Below are positions 33,646-43,680 of a stretch of DNA of 64,000 nt, in pieces. The notes below the pieces were generated by a model that did not search any database, was not told the origin of the DNA, and was given only the letters and a program-made list of their open reading frames with translations. The DNA is from Tretioscincus oriximinensis (lineage: Eukaryota > Chordata > Lepidosauria > Squamata > Gymnophthalmidae). Location of the stretch: assembly GCA_022410635.1 (NCBI GenBank), contig JAJVDF010000586.1, forward strand, positions 1 to 64,000, written 5' to 3'. Position 1 is the first letter of the stretch; each line of letters starts with the position of its first letter. The translations under genes were made by a program, and so were the position numbers.

Positions 33646-34504
33646 AATTGTTGCACAGCGGCAGTGTTTTCACTAGCAAAAAAGACCAAGGAGAACAAGC
33701 TGGGTTTCCCCCGGTAATACGACAGGGTCCCTGTGTGTCTAGTTCGAAGTGATAAAGAAGTGTGCTAGGCAAACACACCTCTCTCTCTGCAGCAATTGAA
33801 TAGATTAAAATATAGATATGCACTGATTCCTGCACCAGAGTAAGCTACCTCACCACTTAAACACACAAGTGAACCCATATCCTTTTCAAACATTACCCGT
33901 AGCAAAGAAAATTCAATGCAATCACTTGGACAGATCCTTCTAAGCCTGCATGACAAAAGGCATATTCTTCTTGTAAAGAAATGAAGACACAAATGTGTAG
34001 TTTTCTATCCAACAATAAACAAACAAACCACAATTTCCTGCTGGGAATGGTGACAAGAAAAGGTTAGGATGTCTTTTCTTCATTGTTGCAAGCAGAGAGA
34101 AGATAAAAACCACAGATTAATCACTGATATGAATCAGGCTAAGGGCACTCCCCTTTTGGAGTTTCTCTGCTTTTGTCACACTGATTTCAAATTTTAAAAT
34201 GAGTCATTCGTACGCACAGACAAATAATTCAAAATTATGCCACATTTAGAGATTGAGGGTAGGGTTACCACAGTGCATAATAAAAATTTGAAGCTCCTAG
34301 CTCCACCTGGCCTCCCAGTCTTTACTCCTTTCCCCCATTATCTTCACCTTCACTTGATCTGCATAGCAGCAGGCAGGACTGTTGGAGCTTGAACTGGCAA
34401 GGAGGATAACATGGGAGCAGCTGGATACCACATCTGTCATCACACAGTGGCTTAGGGACCATGCAACAGTGGCGTCACAGTGATTTTTCTTTAATGTTGA
34501 CTGG
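33646..34504. other. Unannotated DNA
   Basis: No gene recognised. AGGGTAGGGTTACCACAG at about 34257 resembles one end of the TAGGGTTACCA MITE family, but no partner end was found. Confidence 0.35.
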
Positions 34505-34549
34505 TTTGATCTCCTTTCAGTACAAAGAACTCTCAAAGATCTTCTCCAA

Positions 34550-34760
34550 CAGCTTTGGATGTCTTGATACTGCCTCCGAGATGGAACAACAGGCATCATT
34601 CATGAAATGCCATCTGCAGGGCATCGGGAACAGTTGATGATTTTGCCATCTTCTNTTCCAGACTGCCCAGGTGCAATTGGTGGGCTGCTGTGTGAGACAG
34701 AAGGTTGGACTAGATGGACTCCGGCCCAATTCAGCAGGGCTCCTCTTATGTTCTTATTCA
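34550..34760 (+). mobile_element. CR1-like LINE 3' end, copy 3
   Basis: Sense-strand 3' untranslated end: GGATGTCTTGATACTGCCTC, then CAGACTGCCCAGGTGCAATT, GGACTAGATGGACTCCGGCC and the terminal CTCTTATGTTCTTATT. It is directly followed by an antisense RTE/BovB-like fragment. Confidence 0.82.
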
Positions 34761-34761
34761 A

Positions 34762-35270
34762 AAGCATCATTTTTAGTATCTCTACTTTTTAGTGAACTGT
34801 CCAGATTTACCATAGCTTTCCTCCTAAGTCNTTTAATTTCATAGCTGCATTTGCTTCTGCAGTAATCCTTAAGCCCAAGAAACTAAAATCCATCAGTGTT
34901 TCCATTTGGATATTACATATTTAGTATTACATATTATATTTAGTATATATATTACATATTTAGTATTGACCTTAGACATTAAGTATTGACATTTGTACAT
35001 TTTCTCCTTCATCTTCATCAAGACACTGTTAGCTCTTCTTCACTTTCTGCCATAGAGTGGAATATTTAAGGTTGCTGATATTTCGCCTGGCATTTGTCAC
35101 TCCAGCNTTTGGTTCATCTAACTTGGCATTTTGCATGATATACTTTGCATATAAATCAAGTGATAATATACAGCTTTGTCATACTCTTTTCCCAGCCTTG
35201 AACCCATTAGTTGTTTTATGTTCAGTTCTAATGATTGCTTCTTGNCATCTTTTTTCATGCTAGTTATTGT
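34762..35270 (-). pseudogene. RTE/BovB-type LINE reverse transcriptase fragment
   Basis: Antisense and degraded. At about 34770-34900 the minus strand reads a broken FLGLRITAEANAAMKL phrase, matching the FLGSKITADGDCSHEI-type block after the reverse transcriptase of BovB elements. At about 35010-35250 the plus strand shows TTCACTTTCTGCCATAGAGT, GGTTGCTGATATTTCGCCTG and GCATGATATACTTTGCATAT. These are hallmark antisense phrases of RTE/BovB open reading frames. An AT-rich direct repeat (ACATATTTAGTATT) interrupts it at about 34915-34975. Stops and frameshifts are present. RTE/BovB LINEs are common in squamates and are thought to mobilise many of their SINEs. Confidence 0.8.
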
Positions 35271-35357
35271 AGGTGTTGTAAATCTTTGTTGAATATAGCC
35301 TTAGGCTGAAGTGGTAAGCAAAAATACTTATTTTGTCTGGGTGGTTGCTCCCAAAAG

Positions 35358-35594
35358 TCGGTTTGGTGTTATGGTTAAAGTGTCAGTTCCTTATTTGGTA
35401 ACCTCCTAGTTTTAGTTTGTACTTCTTCNCGAAGCCAGCTGGGTGACCTTGGGCTTATCACAGGTCTTCAGAACTCTCTCAGCCCCACCTGCTTCACAAG
35501 GAATCTGTTGTGAAGAGAAGAACAGAAGATTATGTAAGTTGCTTTGATTCCCTTTGGGCTAAGAAAAGCGAAGTATAAAATCTGACTCTTCTTG
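35358..35594 (+). mobile_element. Second type of tRNA-derived SINE
   Basis: A different SINE family from the other copies. The tRNA-like head is GGTTTGGTGTTATGGTTAAAG. The body has GAAGCCAGCTGGGTGACCTT, GGGCTTATCACAGG and CTCTCAGCCCCACCTGCTTC, phrases widespread in squamate DNA. The 3' end, GTAAGTTGCTTTGATTCCCT and then AGCGAAGTATAAAATC, is related to that of the main SINE family. This suggests both use the same LINE partner. Confidence 0.8.
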
Positions 35595-35595
35595 A

Positions 35596-37097
35596 TCTGC
35601 CATCTTAAAATAGTTACTCTGCATCTATTTTATGAGCCCAACTTAGCCAAAAATAGCAGTTGTGCACATACAGTTGCATACTACAAAGCATTTTGCCACT
35701 ACAAAATATTTGGGATGTACTTATCATGCCATCAGGGGAGCAAGCATCTAGGCCAGCAAGTCTGCCAAGGACAGGGAGAAGCAATTGTGGGATCCAAACA
35801 AAATCACACATCTCATTATCTGGAAACAGTCTCTGTCCCTTTGTGTGTGATGTAAGTGCACNAAAGGACTGCTTGCTTAATGTGTTCTGGATCATAAAAC
35901 TTGTTGTTTGTTGTTGTTTATTGTTGGTGGTGGTTGTTGCTGGTTGCTGCTGATTGTTGCTGTTGCTGTTGTTGTTGCACAAAAAGACTTATAGGGGTTC
36001 TGCAAAAAAAACCCTCAAAAACCATATTTAAGAAGGATTTTAAAATAATGAAATTTAAAAAGGATTTCAAAATACAATAATCAAAGCTAATAAATCATTG
36101 TTTTTCATGTTGATAAATGCAAAGCCAACTTTTCATGTCAAAAGACATTATACGTATCTGTTTCCCTATGTTTCCATTTCTGCAAATCAACAATTTTATC
36201 CACAAGACTGCAAGGATTGAATTTGATTTCTGTAGGAAAAGTGTCTCCTAAAAGGTTCTATAACCAAAAAGTATGGAGTCAGCTGATTTATGTAAATCTT
36301 TCAGAAAAAAGTTGTCAACGACATAAAATATTCAAGCGGGTACAATCTGAAATTATGATGTTTTGTAGACTCTATATAAAGAAAGATTATAAACGTGCAT
36401 TAATCGGCATAATATTATCTCGTATGTTTTACTTGAAAGCCATTCAAACGACAGCAATAACAAATCTACATGTGAAAAATATTTGCATCAGAAAGATTTT
36501 TCCCTATTTTCCCATGGACACATTCTGCTCCTGGCCTTTTAAACTATTCCTGCCTTTCCCTACACATTCTAGCACTATAGCTTGATATCCACCTTTATAT
36601 GTGTGTGAACAAAAAATGGCTACTTTTTCTATATCACTTAACTGAATTTTGCTACAATGAGAATTACACCCCTTTCTGCATTTATTATTTAAGGCAGAAT
36701 NCTCCTATTTCATTTTTCATACATTATAAATGAACTGTGTCAAGTGCTAGAGTAGTAAGCATATCCATTTTCTCTAATTTGTAGCCCTTGGCTTACATTC
36801 ATATACGACAAGCTTATTAGAAGGCATGCTACTTTACAAGGCTATCTTAAAGCCCAGAGTCCTAGAAAAATCCTATCATGCCAACAACTAAAGATGTGAT
36901 AGAGATTTTTTCAATTTCACATTAAAGGAAAAGCACTCCTGCTGTAGACGCACAAAAAGGCAGTCAGGTGAAAAAAATGTGCCTCATTTTTTCTACATTT
37001 AGCTCTTTGTTTGCCTCCAAATACCAGATAATTCTATCTGGTTGTCACTTGTCTGTCTGTATTTCAATGTAGGCACTTGGTAATTTCATACACTCTT
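35596..37097. other. Unannotated DNA with a TTG-rich tract
   Basis: No gene recognised. A 122-codon frame at 36217-36585 on the plus strand has no domain I can name and sits in AT-rich DNA. Confidence 0.4.
35897..35979. repeat. (TTG)n-type imperfect microsatellite
   Basis: About 80 bp of TTG units with TGG, GCT and TTTA variants. Confidence 0.85.
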
Positions 37098-37550
37098 AAG
37101 GGTACATTCCCACTCATGATTTTTAGCACGTTGGTAGCAACATCACATTCAATATATCCTAAAAGGTCAAAAATGTTCAGCGATCCACTTGCTAAAAAAG
37201 CCTGTGGATATGGAATTTCCAGCCACCACATGTTGTGTGATTCCACAGTGAGCATTTCTAAAATCTGAAAAAAGTTTTCATAGGGACTTTCAGTAATATG
37301 AACAACCTAAATCTCGTGAGACTTCNAGGCTACATATAAGTGTTCATTGGCTCTTGCCTGCAGAGAATGCTGGAAAATGTAGTAAGGCAAGCATAGCAAT
37401 GCCTAATGGGGCTTATCATATCACAAGAATGCTAGGCAATGTAACAAAATAGTGTGGGAACTTAAAGGTAGGTGAGGTGGAATCACATATGCATTTTTTC
37501 CTGATTTAAAACTTATAGCGAAGCTAAACATGTGGTGGGGAAGCACCCTT
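37098..37550. mobile_element. hAT-like MITE, AAGGGTACATTCCCAC ends
   Basis: The left end is AAGGGTACATTCCCACTCATG. The right end, read on the minus strand, is AAGGGTGCTTCCCCACCACATG. Sister sequence occurs at 43509-43680, where GCAAGTTTAGCAACCCACTC and AAGGCTGCCTCCCCACAAAT match the first 170 bp. The start AAGGCTGCTTCCCCATTAC at 61030 may be another relative. No coding capacity and no clear target-site duplication seen, so the superfamily is uncertain. Confidence 0.6.
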
Positions 37551-37794
37551 AGATCCCATTCCTATAGCCAGGCTTTAAGAAAGAAGGGAACTGAATTCAG
37601 ACTTCATTCAGACTGAGTCCAGTTCTGACTATCCCCATGTAAATTGACATAGTTCTGTTGGTTTTTTTCTGGCGCCACAGTCCCTTTCTGCAACCTGAAT
37701 TTAAAGATTTCTCTCCACCTCTTCCACAGTTCCCAGTCACTCTGCAATGTGCTANCTTGCTCTTTTGTCCTTGTTGGGTGTTGGCTGAACAACA

Positions 37795-38265
37795 CCTCTG
37801 CACCACCTTTTGCAGCCTCCCCATGCCCCACACTTCTGTATACCTATTCCTTGTAAGCCCCCTGCATGCCCCACAATGCAGTTTTCTGGGCATTGGTGCA
37901 TCAGTGGTTTGGTGATGTCCATATCAGGAGGAAGGGAAAAGATCAAATGGGCACCTCTATGCCATTNCTTGCAGGTTTCCCTTTCCTTACAGACCTCTAT
38001 ATACTCACCTCCTTCTTGAACCCACTGCAGTGATGCATCAGTGGTTTGGCAATGCCCAATTCAGGGAGAAGAGGGGATATTATTAGGACATGTCTATGCC
38101 ATCCCTTGCAGCCTCCCTATCCCTATTGGACCCCTATATGGTACAGCCAACTCCCTGCATCCCCCACAATGCAGTGTTCTGGGCAGTAATATATAAGTGG
38201 TTGGCAATGCCCAAGACAAAGGTTGAAGATCCTATGGGCACCTCTCTACCATCCCTTGTACCATT
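37795..38265. repeat. Tandem repeat, unit about 140-160 bp, three copies
   Basis: The phrase CTTGCAGCCTCCCTATCCC and its variants start units at about 37809, 37968 and 38105, with a partial fourth at about 38254. Each unit continues through CCCCACAATGCAG, then a TCAGTGGTTTGGCAATGCCC-like block and a GGGCACCTCTATGCC-like block. Units are diverged, so this is an old local array rather than a homogeneous satellite. Confidence 0.75.
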
Positions 38266-38269
38266 CTAC

Positions 38270-38515
38270 AAGGATCTCTGAATAGAGCCAAAGTCTGAAG
38301 ACACACACACACACACACACACTACCTGAAATCATAAGGAGAATGCAACAATCAAAAGAAAACTTCCCATTGCCACTATAAATCTCAAGGGTCTCTGGGT
38401 AGGGCCAAGGGTTTGGAGACCTCTGACCTGAAATTATCAGGAGAATCTAACCTGAATCAAAGAAATCTTTCTGTTGAGCCTATAAATTTCAAGGTTCTCT
38501 GGATAGGGCTGGTAT
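38270..38515. repeat. Adjacent tandem repeat, unit about 105-117 bp, plus (AC)11
   Basis: Units begin at about 38274 (GATCTCTGAATAGAGCC), 38391 (GTCTCTGGGTAGGGCC) and 38495 (TTCTCTGGATAGGGCT). Each contains a CTGAAATTATCAGGAGAAT-like block and a CTATAAATCTCAAGG-like block. An (AC)11 tract (38301-38322) sits inside the first unit. Confidence 0.75.
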
Positions 38516-38911
38516 TTGTTGCCACTAGCATTTGAGAAGAGCTGCTTGAGAGTGGCTTATTATTGCTAGGCTCTCACTAGTCATATCGGTTGTCACAGGC
38601 CTTCTAGAGGCTCGGCCTGTAGTGAAGCAGCACTTCATTTTGGGCCAACGGTCTCAAAGACTAGCAAAAACAGATGCTGTTCTATGGAAAAGGCATTCAT
38701 GGTTCAGTGACACCAGAACCAATGGGAGGGAGGAGCGGGGTGGAGAGCATATAGAGGAGTAGGAAGTGGTGGAGGACAGAAAAGGAAGAAGCAAAGAAGA
38801 GATAAGAGGAGGGGGAGANGTTTCCTTTGGAAATAATAGAAACTGACTCAATTTAAGGAGCCTTTGCTATCTACTGTAATAGAGACACAGCCATGCATAC
38901 ATGTTTTACTC

Positions 38912-39422
38912 ATAATATTAAAACTAAGTTTTAATAGATTTTAATAGATGACCTATCTTGGTTAACTGCAAGATCGAATGGCTGGAATTTACAATATGAA
39001 GTACTATACTTTATTAAAAGGGCTGTATGGGCAGCACATTTAGTTCTTGCGAGAGGCTGGAAGGATAAACAACAATGGAATATCGATATATGGTATGACT
39101 ACTCAGTAGAATTTTTTACCCAGGAGGTAATACGTGAAAAAANGACTGTTTCTACAAGGCATTAGGANAACGAACACTTGGGTAAAAAATTGGAAGTGTC
39201 TAATAGATTTCGGTGTTAGTCATCGCCAACATGTAATTATTAGATATTCATTACAGCTTATTATGTACTTAAAACTGATGTAATTTTGTTCTGTCAATTC
39301 CAGTGTCCATGTAAGGGGGGTGGGNGAAGGGAGGGTCTTTCTTCCTTTTTTTCTTTTCTGTATTTTTCTTTTCAATAATCAATAAATATATATGTACATA
39401 TAATAATATTAAAACTAAGTTT
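38912..39422 (+). mobile_element. Short L1 tail with a 20-bp target-site duplication
   Basis: Flanked by exact copies of ATAATATTAAAACTAAGTTT at 38912-38931 and 39403-39422. The insert (about 470 bp) encodes only the end of ORF2: FIKRAVWAAHLVLARGW and then WNIDIWYDYSVEFFTQEVI, matching the corresponding end of the L1 at 22304-24650 but clearly a different subfamily. A G-rich tract (39315-39335) precedes a pyrimidine-rich stretch and an AATAAATATATATG tail. Severely 5'-truncated. Confidence 0.92.
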
Positions 39423-39423
39423 A

Positions 39424-39565
39424 AAACATAAGAAGAGCCCTGCTGAATTGCACCACAACCTTGTCTAGTCAGCATTCTGTCCCACACAGTGGCCCCTCAC
39501 CTGGCCAGTGCAGAAGAAAGCTAAACTTTCTACTGTTCTCTACCCACTGCAAACGATATGTCAGG
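39424..39565 (-). mobile_element. CR1-like LINE 3' end, copy 4
   Basis: Antisense 3' end starting AAACATAAGAAGAGCCCTGC, immediately after the L1 target-site duplication. It continues with CAGCATTCTGTCCCACACAG and CCACTGCAAACGATATGTCA. Short, with no ORF2 codons remaining. Confidence 0.8.
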
Positions 39566-40654
39566 AATAAGCCAACGGGGACTTACAGAACACTTCGCAT
39601 ATGAGGTTCTGAAGCAACATTGTAGGAAGAGCTGGGACTTCTGGAATGCTCTTTCATTCTACTTTTTCAAGCTGACTCAGACCCTTTCCAACTAAGGTCT
39701 GCTACTCCCTGTCATTCTTGCATCGTTCCAGCTCCTTTAGCTTGCCCAAGACAAGAAATAACAGATCATACATAGTTGCCCATGATGAAAGAAAATCAGG
39801 GGAAACCATGTTGTATTTTCTACACAGACAGTAGTCACATATGTTTTGAAACAATTTTTCAACTTTAAGGAGGTTGCTTGTGGGTTCACTTGTTCTTTTC
39901 CATCATTTCTCAGAACTCCTATTCCAGATTGTTCCTTAGAACAGTGCTACAAAAGATGAATTCTGGAACTGTAATCTTAAAATGATTTAAAAGCCTCTAT
40001 AGCATGCAGAGAAGAGAAGCTACCTGGCTGCTTTGTCTTTACCACAATGCTCAGCTCCAAATTTGAAAAAGTCAGTTAGGAAAAAGGGTTTAATTATGTC
40101 TAGTCATCAAATGATATCATTTGCACATAGAATGGCTAGTAGTACAAGACATTTTGTGGAAATAAGTAGTTATTCATTTGAAATTCCCCCATTTTCCTAT
40201 CATTTAAGAGCATTAAAATAGTGTTTTTTTTAAAAAAAAACAATTATGTCTAAAAGCACATAAGGTTTTCCTATTGCAATGGTAGTAACATAATGATGAC
40301 TCCGCTCCACATATTAACAGTTTTCACAATGCATCCCCAGAAAAAAATTCCTTTGCTCTGGAATATGCTGATCCTTTGNGAAATCACCATGCTTGCCATT
40401 GGGGAGGTGAAAAGCCTTCTGTTTGCTCAGTTTTTACTTCCTTGTTAGTCATCTGATCTGTTCCATGTGGATTTAAAGGTTTTCTAATGGTTTGTTTGTG
40501 AAAGGATGAGGGAACATATGGACTCATGATTGTGTTATTCTAGATTTTAAAACCATTGTCTATGTTAATTACGTCAGTTATTCAATAGCTTAACTTTTTG
40601 CAGGGAGGAGGATAGAATTATCCCTTGGGACTTTTGAAGACATAGTCTTAACAT
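39566..40654. other. Unannotated DNA
   Basis: No gene recognised. TTCCATGTGGATTTAAAGG near 40464 recurs near 50728 as TTCCATGTAGATTTAAAGG, a small dispersed repeat. Confidence 0.35.
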
Positions 40655-41124
40655 CAAAATCATGTACAAAATCATGCATGGGATGGACAGGGTGAACAGA
40701 GAAAAAATGTTTTCTCTATCACATAACACAAGGACCAGAGGGCCCTCCTTAAAACTGTTGGGTAGAAAAGTGAGAACAAACAAAAGAAAGTATTTTTTCA
40801 CCCAGAGGGTCATTGGCCTGTGGAATTTACTTCCTGAAGAGGTCGTGGTAGCTAACAGCTTGGATAGTTTCAAGACAGGACTAGACACGTTTATTGACAC
40901 CAAGGGTATAAATGGATACTAGGATGGATGTCTGGATGTTGCCTCTGGAATGGAGCAACAGGCAGGACTCCTGAGATACCATTTGCAGGGAGTCATAAAC
41001 AGGAGCATATTTTGCTTCCTCTGTTCGGACTGCTCAGTTGCATGTGGTGGGCCTCTGTGTGACACAGAATGCTGGACTTGATGGGCTGTGGCCTGATCCA
41101 GTATGGCTCTTCTTATGTTCTTAT
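40655..41124 (+). mobile_element. CR1-like LINE 3' end, best copy, with ORF2 C-terminus
   Basis: The plus-strand frame at 40662-40922 gives the last 86 codons of a CR1-superfamily ORF2: MYKIMHGMDRVNREKMFSL, RTNKRKYFFTQRVIGLWN and LLPEEVVVANSLDSFKTGLD, ending at a natural stop. The WNxLPEEVV...SFKxxLD arrangement is characteristic of the CR1/L2 group C-terminus. A 3' UTR of about 200 bp follows and ends in TTCTTATG plus TTCTTAT (41110-41124), the 8-bp terminal repeat style of CR1. Endonuclease and reverse transcriptase are absent. This is the reference for the six other fragments in the window. Confidence 0.88.
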
Positions 41125-41125
41125 C

Positions 41126-41760
41126 ATGCCCTCTGGTTTTCTCAGGGAGTCATGTGGAGATACTTAGAAGCTTTCTGGAAAACCAGAATGCTCTCAGGAA
41201 TCCTATTGTTCCCTTAAACACCACACTGATGACCTTTACAGTAGCTCTTCCCTGAATCAGAACAATAAAGCCATATGCTGAAGAATAATAGACCTGTAAT
41301 TTCAACCTTAATTGCCCTCACACGGTGATGGCGATGGCTCTGCCAGCTGCTTGCCATTTGCAGACAAAGTCTCCCTGTGTGCCACATCTATCCTTACCTT
41401 TCACTCTCTGAAAGATTAGGCAACAGCATGCTTTGTTTATTGAGCTTTGTTTGATAAAGCCAAGAAGAATAGACACTGTTGATGTCACAGAAGGCATGTG
41501 GGGTGACAGCCTCTTGAGCTGCAGTGTGTACTGGTGGGAGTGTCTTCGCTATGTGCATTCAGTTCAACACTTTGTTCATCCATACAGATCACTCTAAACC
41601 AGCAACATCAGCTTATAACATATACATCCCTGCAGTTTGTCAAGCTATGCATGCCAGTCAGAAAAGGCAAGACGGTATATACTGCATATAGCAGGTCAAG
41701 GGATAATATCTAGTGATTGTTCATTACAGAGGCATCTGAAACGTTGCACTTAAGGGCACG
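41126..41760. other. Unannotated DNA
   Basis: No gene or repeat family recognised. Confidence 0.4.
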
Positions 41761-42067
41761 CAGGCACGGATAGTTCAGTTGCTAAGGAATCCATCTCTCA
41801 GCTGGGAGATCGGGTTTCGAAACCCTGTGTCGGACGTGGGGAAGGGATGAGCACTTTCCACTAGCCTGTAGCTCTAGCCAACCCAGCTATTCGAAAGCAT
41901 GAATTGCAAGAAATTGCAACTGACTGCAAGTAGATACATGGGAACCACCAGAGCCTGGTGGGGAAGATAGAATGTGAGCCTTCGGGCAAANTACCCTTGT
42001 AAGCCACTTTAAGTCCCTTTGAAAGGTAAGAAAAGCGGGGTATAAGAACCCAGTTCTTCTTCTTCTT
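41761..42067 (+). mobile_element. tRNA-derived SINE, copy 6
   Basis: Full-length member. The head CAGGCACGGATAGTTCAGTT with B box GGGTTTCGAAACCC is an excellent match to a tRNA B box. The body and the tail TTCTTCTTCTT are intact. CTTAAGG occurs just before (41749-41755) and just after the tail and may mark a target-site duplication. Confidence 0.92.
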
Positions 42068-42589
42068 AAGGCCAGAAGTGGCCAGAAATATATATTTAAA
42101 AAAACATACATATATAGAAATTTCTATCCTGCCCTTCACCATTGGTACCAGAGCAGGTAACAGAAGATTGAAAAATAAAATATATATTTTAATAAAACAA
42201 TTAAAGAGATTCATACCCTCCCTCACGGCTCCTTCACAAAAGTACCACAGCAAAGGATTTCATTTTTTCCAATTTAGCACCAGATTACAAAGCTATCCCT
42301 TTTTGAATGGACAGAAATCACACTGGTGATTTTCCTTCCCAATTCACAAGCACACCATCCAGCAATGATAAAAGCAAATTAGGGTGAGACCTACACTGCA
42401 TCTTGACCCTGTGCCTTTCAGTTTAGATTGCAGAGGGAGATAAGACCTGTGCTTTGATGAAACTTTATTTTTATTCATTTCATGCTATAGCTCCATCCTT
42501 ACAATGGTTTTGAGATGACTTGAATGACCACGTAGCTTTTCTCCAAGAGAAAAAGTCAATAAAAAAAGAAAAGAAATGGCAGCAAGGTA
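42068..42589. other. Unannotated DNA
   Basis: TCTATCCTGCCCTTCACCAT near 42122 is shared with the region before the SINE at 2013, and could be part of an older repeat into which SINEs inserted. No gene recognised. Confidence 0.35.
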
Positions 42590-42850
42590 GATTGTATGGA
42601 TCTTCTGCCATTGCTGCTGCCTTTTGTAAGAAATTCAAACTGCAACCTCGCTACTGTGCTGCCCGATCCTTGGGGATGCTTCGGGTTTCGCCAAAGATCA
42701 GCCACTCTGGTTTATGCAGGTAAAAACTTGCCCAAAACCGGATTTTAAGCCTTATTTGGCAAGGCCCAATTGATTTCCACTCCTTCTCTGCCCTGTGCAG
42801 CCACTGAAACAAGGCTGAAATGAAGCCTTCATGTCATTTGCTTTTTTTTT
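42590..42850. mobile_element. Palindrome-rich MITE family 3, copy 2 (fragment)
   Basis: GATCCTTGGGGATGCTTCGG, GGTTTATGCAGGTAAAAACT and TTGCCCAAAACCGGATTTTA match CTTTTATGCAAGTGAAAACT and TTGCCCAAACCAGGGATTTA at about 27609-27648. Fragment without clear ends. Confidence 0.55.
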
Positions 42851-43508
42851 CAAACTATTTCTTTATCCCCAATCAGGACGGGTCCCTTACATCATTAAAT
42901 GATATGGCTAGTCCCTGAACTTCATACAAAGGACTTTTCCACATTAAGTCATGGTACATCTGAAGGCAGTATTTTGCTTTCTTTTTCTGTGATTCTCTTA
43001 CACTATAAATTGCGTGTTCTCAAGTTGAACTAGAAATACAAAGTACTAAATGTTAATTTCCCTTTACTTTTCTTTGGGTACTGACTAGGAATTGCTGAGG
43101 CAGAGCCCCATATTGTCAGCACAATGCTTGTTTCTGCTACCTAGGTATTGTATTCGACTTTATCAATAGATACTTGCTTGATCAGCACTACTGTTCTCTG
43201 CTTTGCTGACTCTTCCCCCTTTTGTTAGACATCTTCTCTACCGAGAACCCTTACAGAGAGAAATATCAAAGGGGAAAGTTGTCTTCCTGAAATATATTGT
43301 GTCTCTGGTAGTATACCACAAAACTTCAATTTACAGCTTCAGCAAAACTGCCCTATCATCCCTAATGATTCAACTTTAATCTGTAGAGATGGATCTGACT
43401 CTCAGTTTTCATTTTTAAGCTATTTTATTTGTAGAATTGCCTTGTGTTCTAGTCTTAGTCCATATAAATATGTAACTTGAGCCAAAGGAGAAATAAGATA
43501 GACTTTCT

Positions 43509-43680
43509 AAGGCTGCCTCCCCACAAATAATTTTTATCACAATGGTACCAACATCATGTAGAATCTGCCCTACACTTTCATGCAAGTTTAGCAACCCACT
43601 CACTAAAAAGGTCCATGGTCCCAGATTTTTCAGCCACATCCATTTTTCAGATTCCACAGCAGATTTTTTCTAAACGCCAA
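43509..43680. mobile_element. Partial copy of the 37098 hAT-like MITE
   Basis: AAGGCTGCCTCCCCACAAAT corresponds to the left end of 37098-37550. ACTCACTAAAAAGGTCCATG and TTTCAGCCACATCC align with the ACTTGCTAAAAAAGCCTGTG and TTTCCAGCCACCA parts. The right end is missing. Confidence 0.55.

Noticed and set aside
41761..41835. tRNA-like sequence with good A and B boxes
   Set aside because: It is the head of a SINE. The downstream body and tail recur at five other loci, so it is not a tRNA gene.
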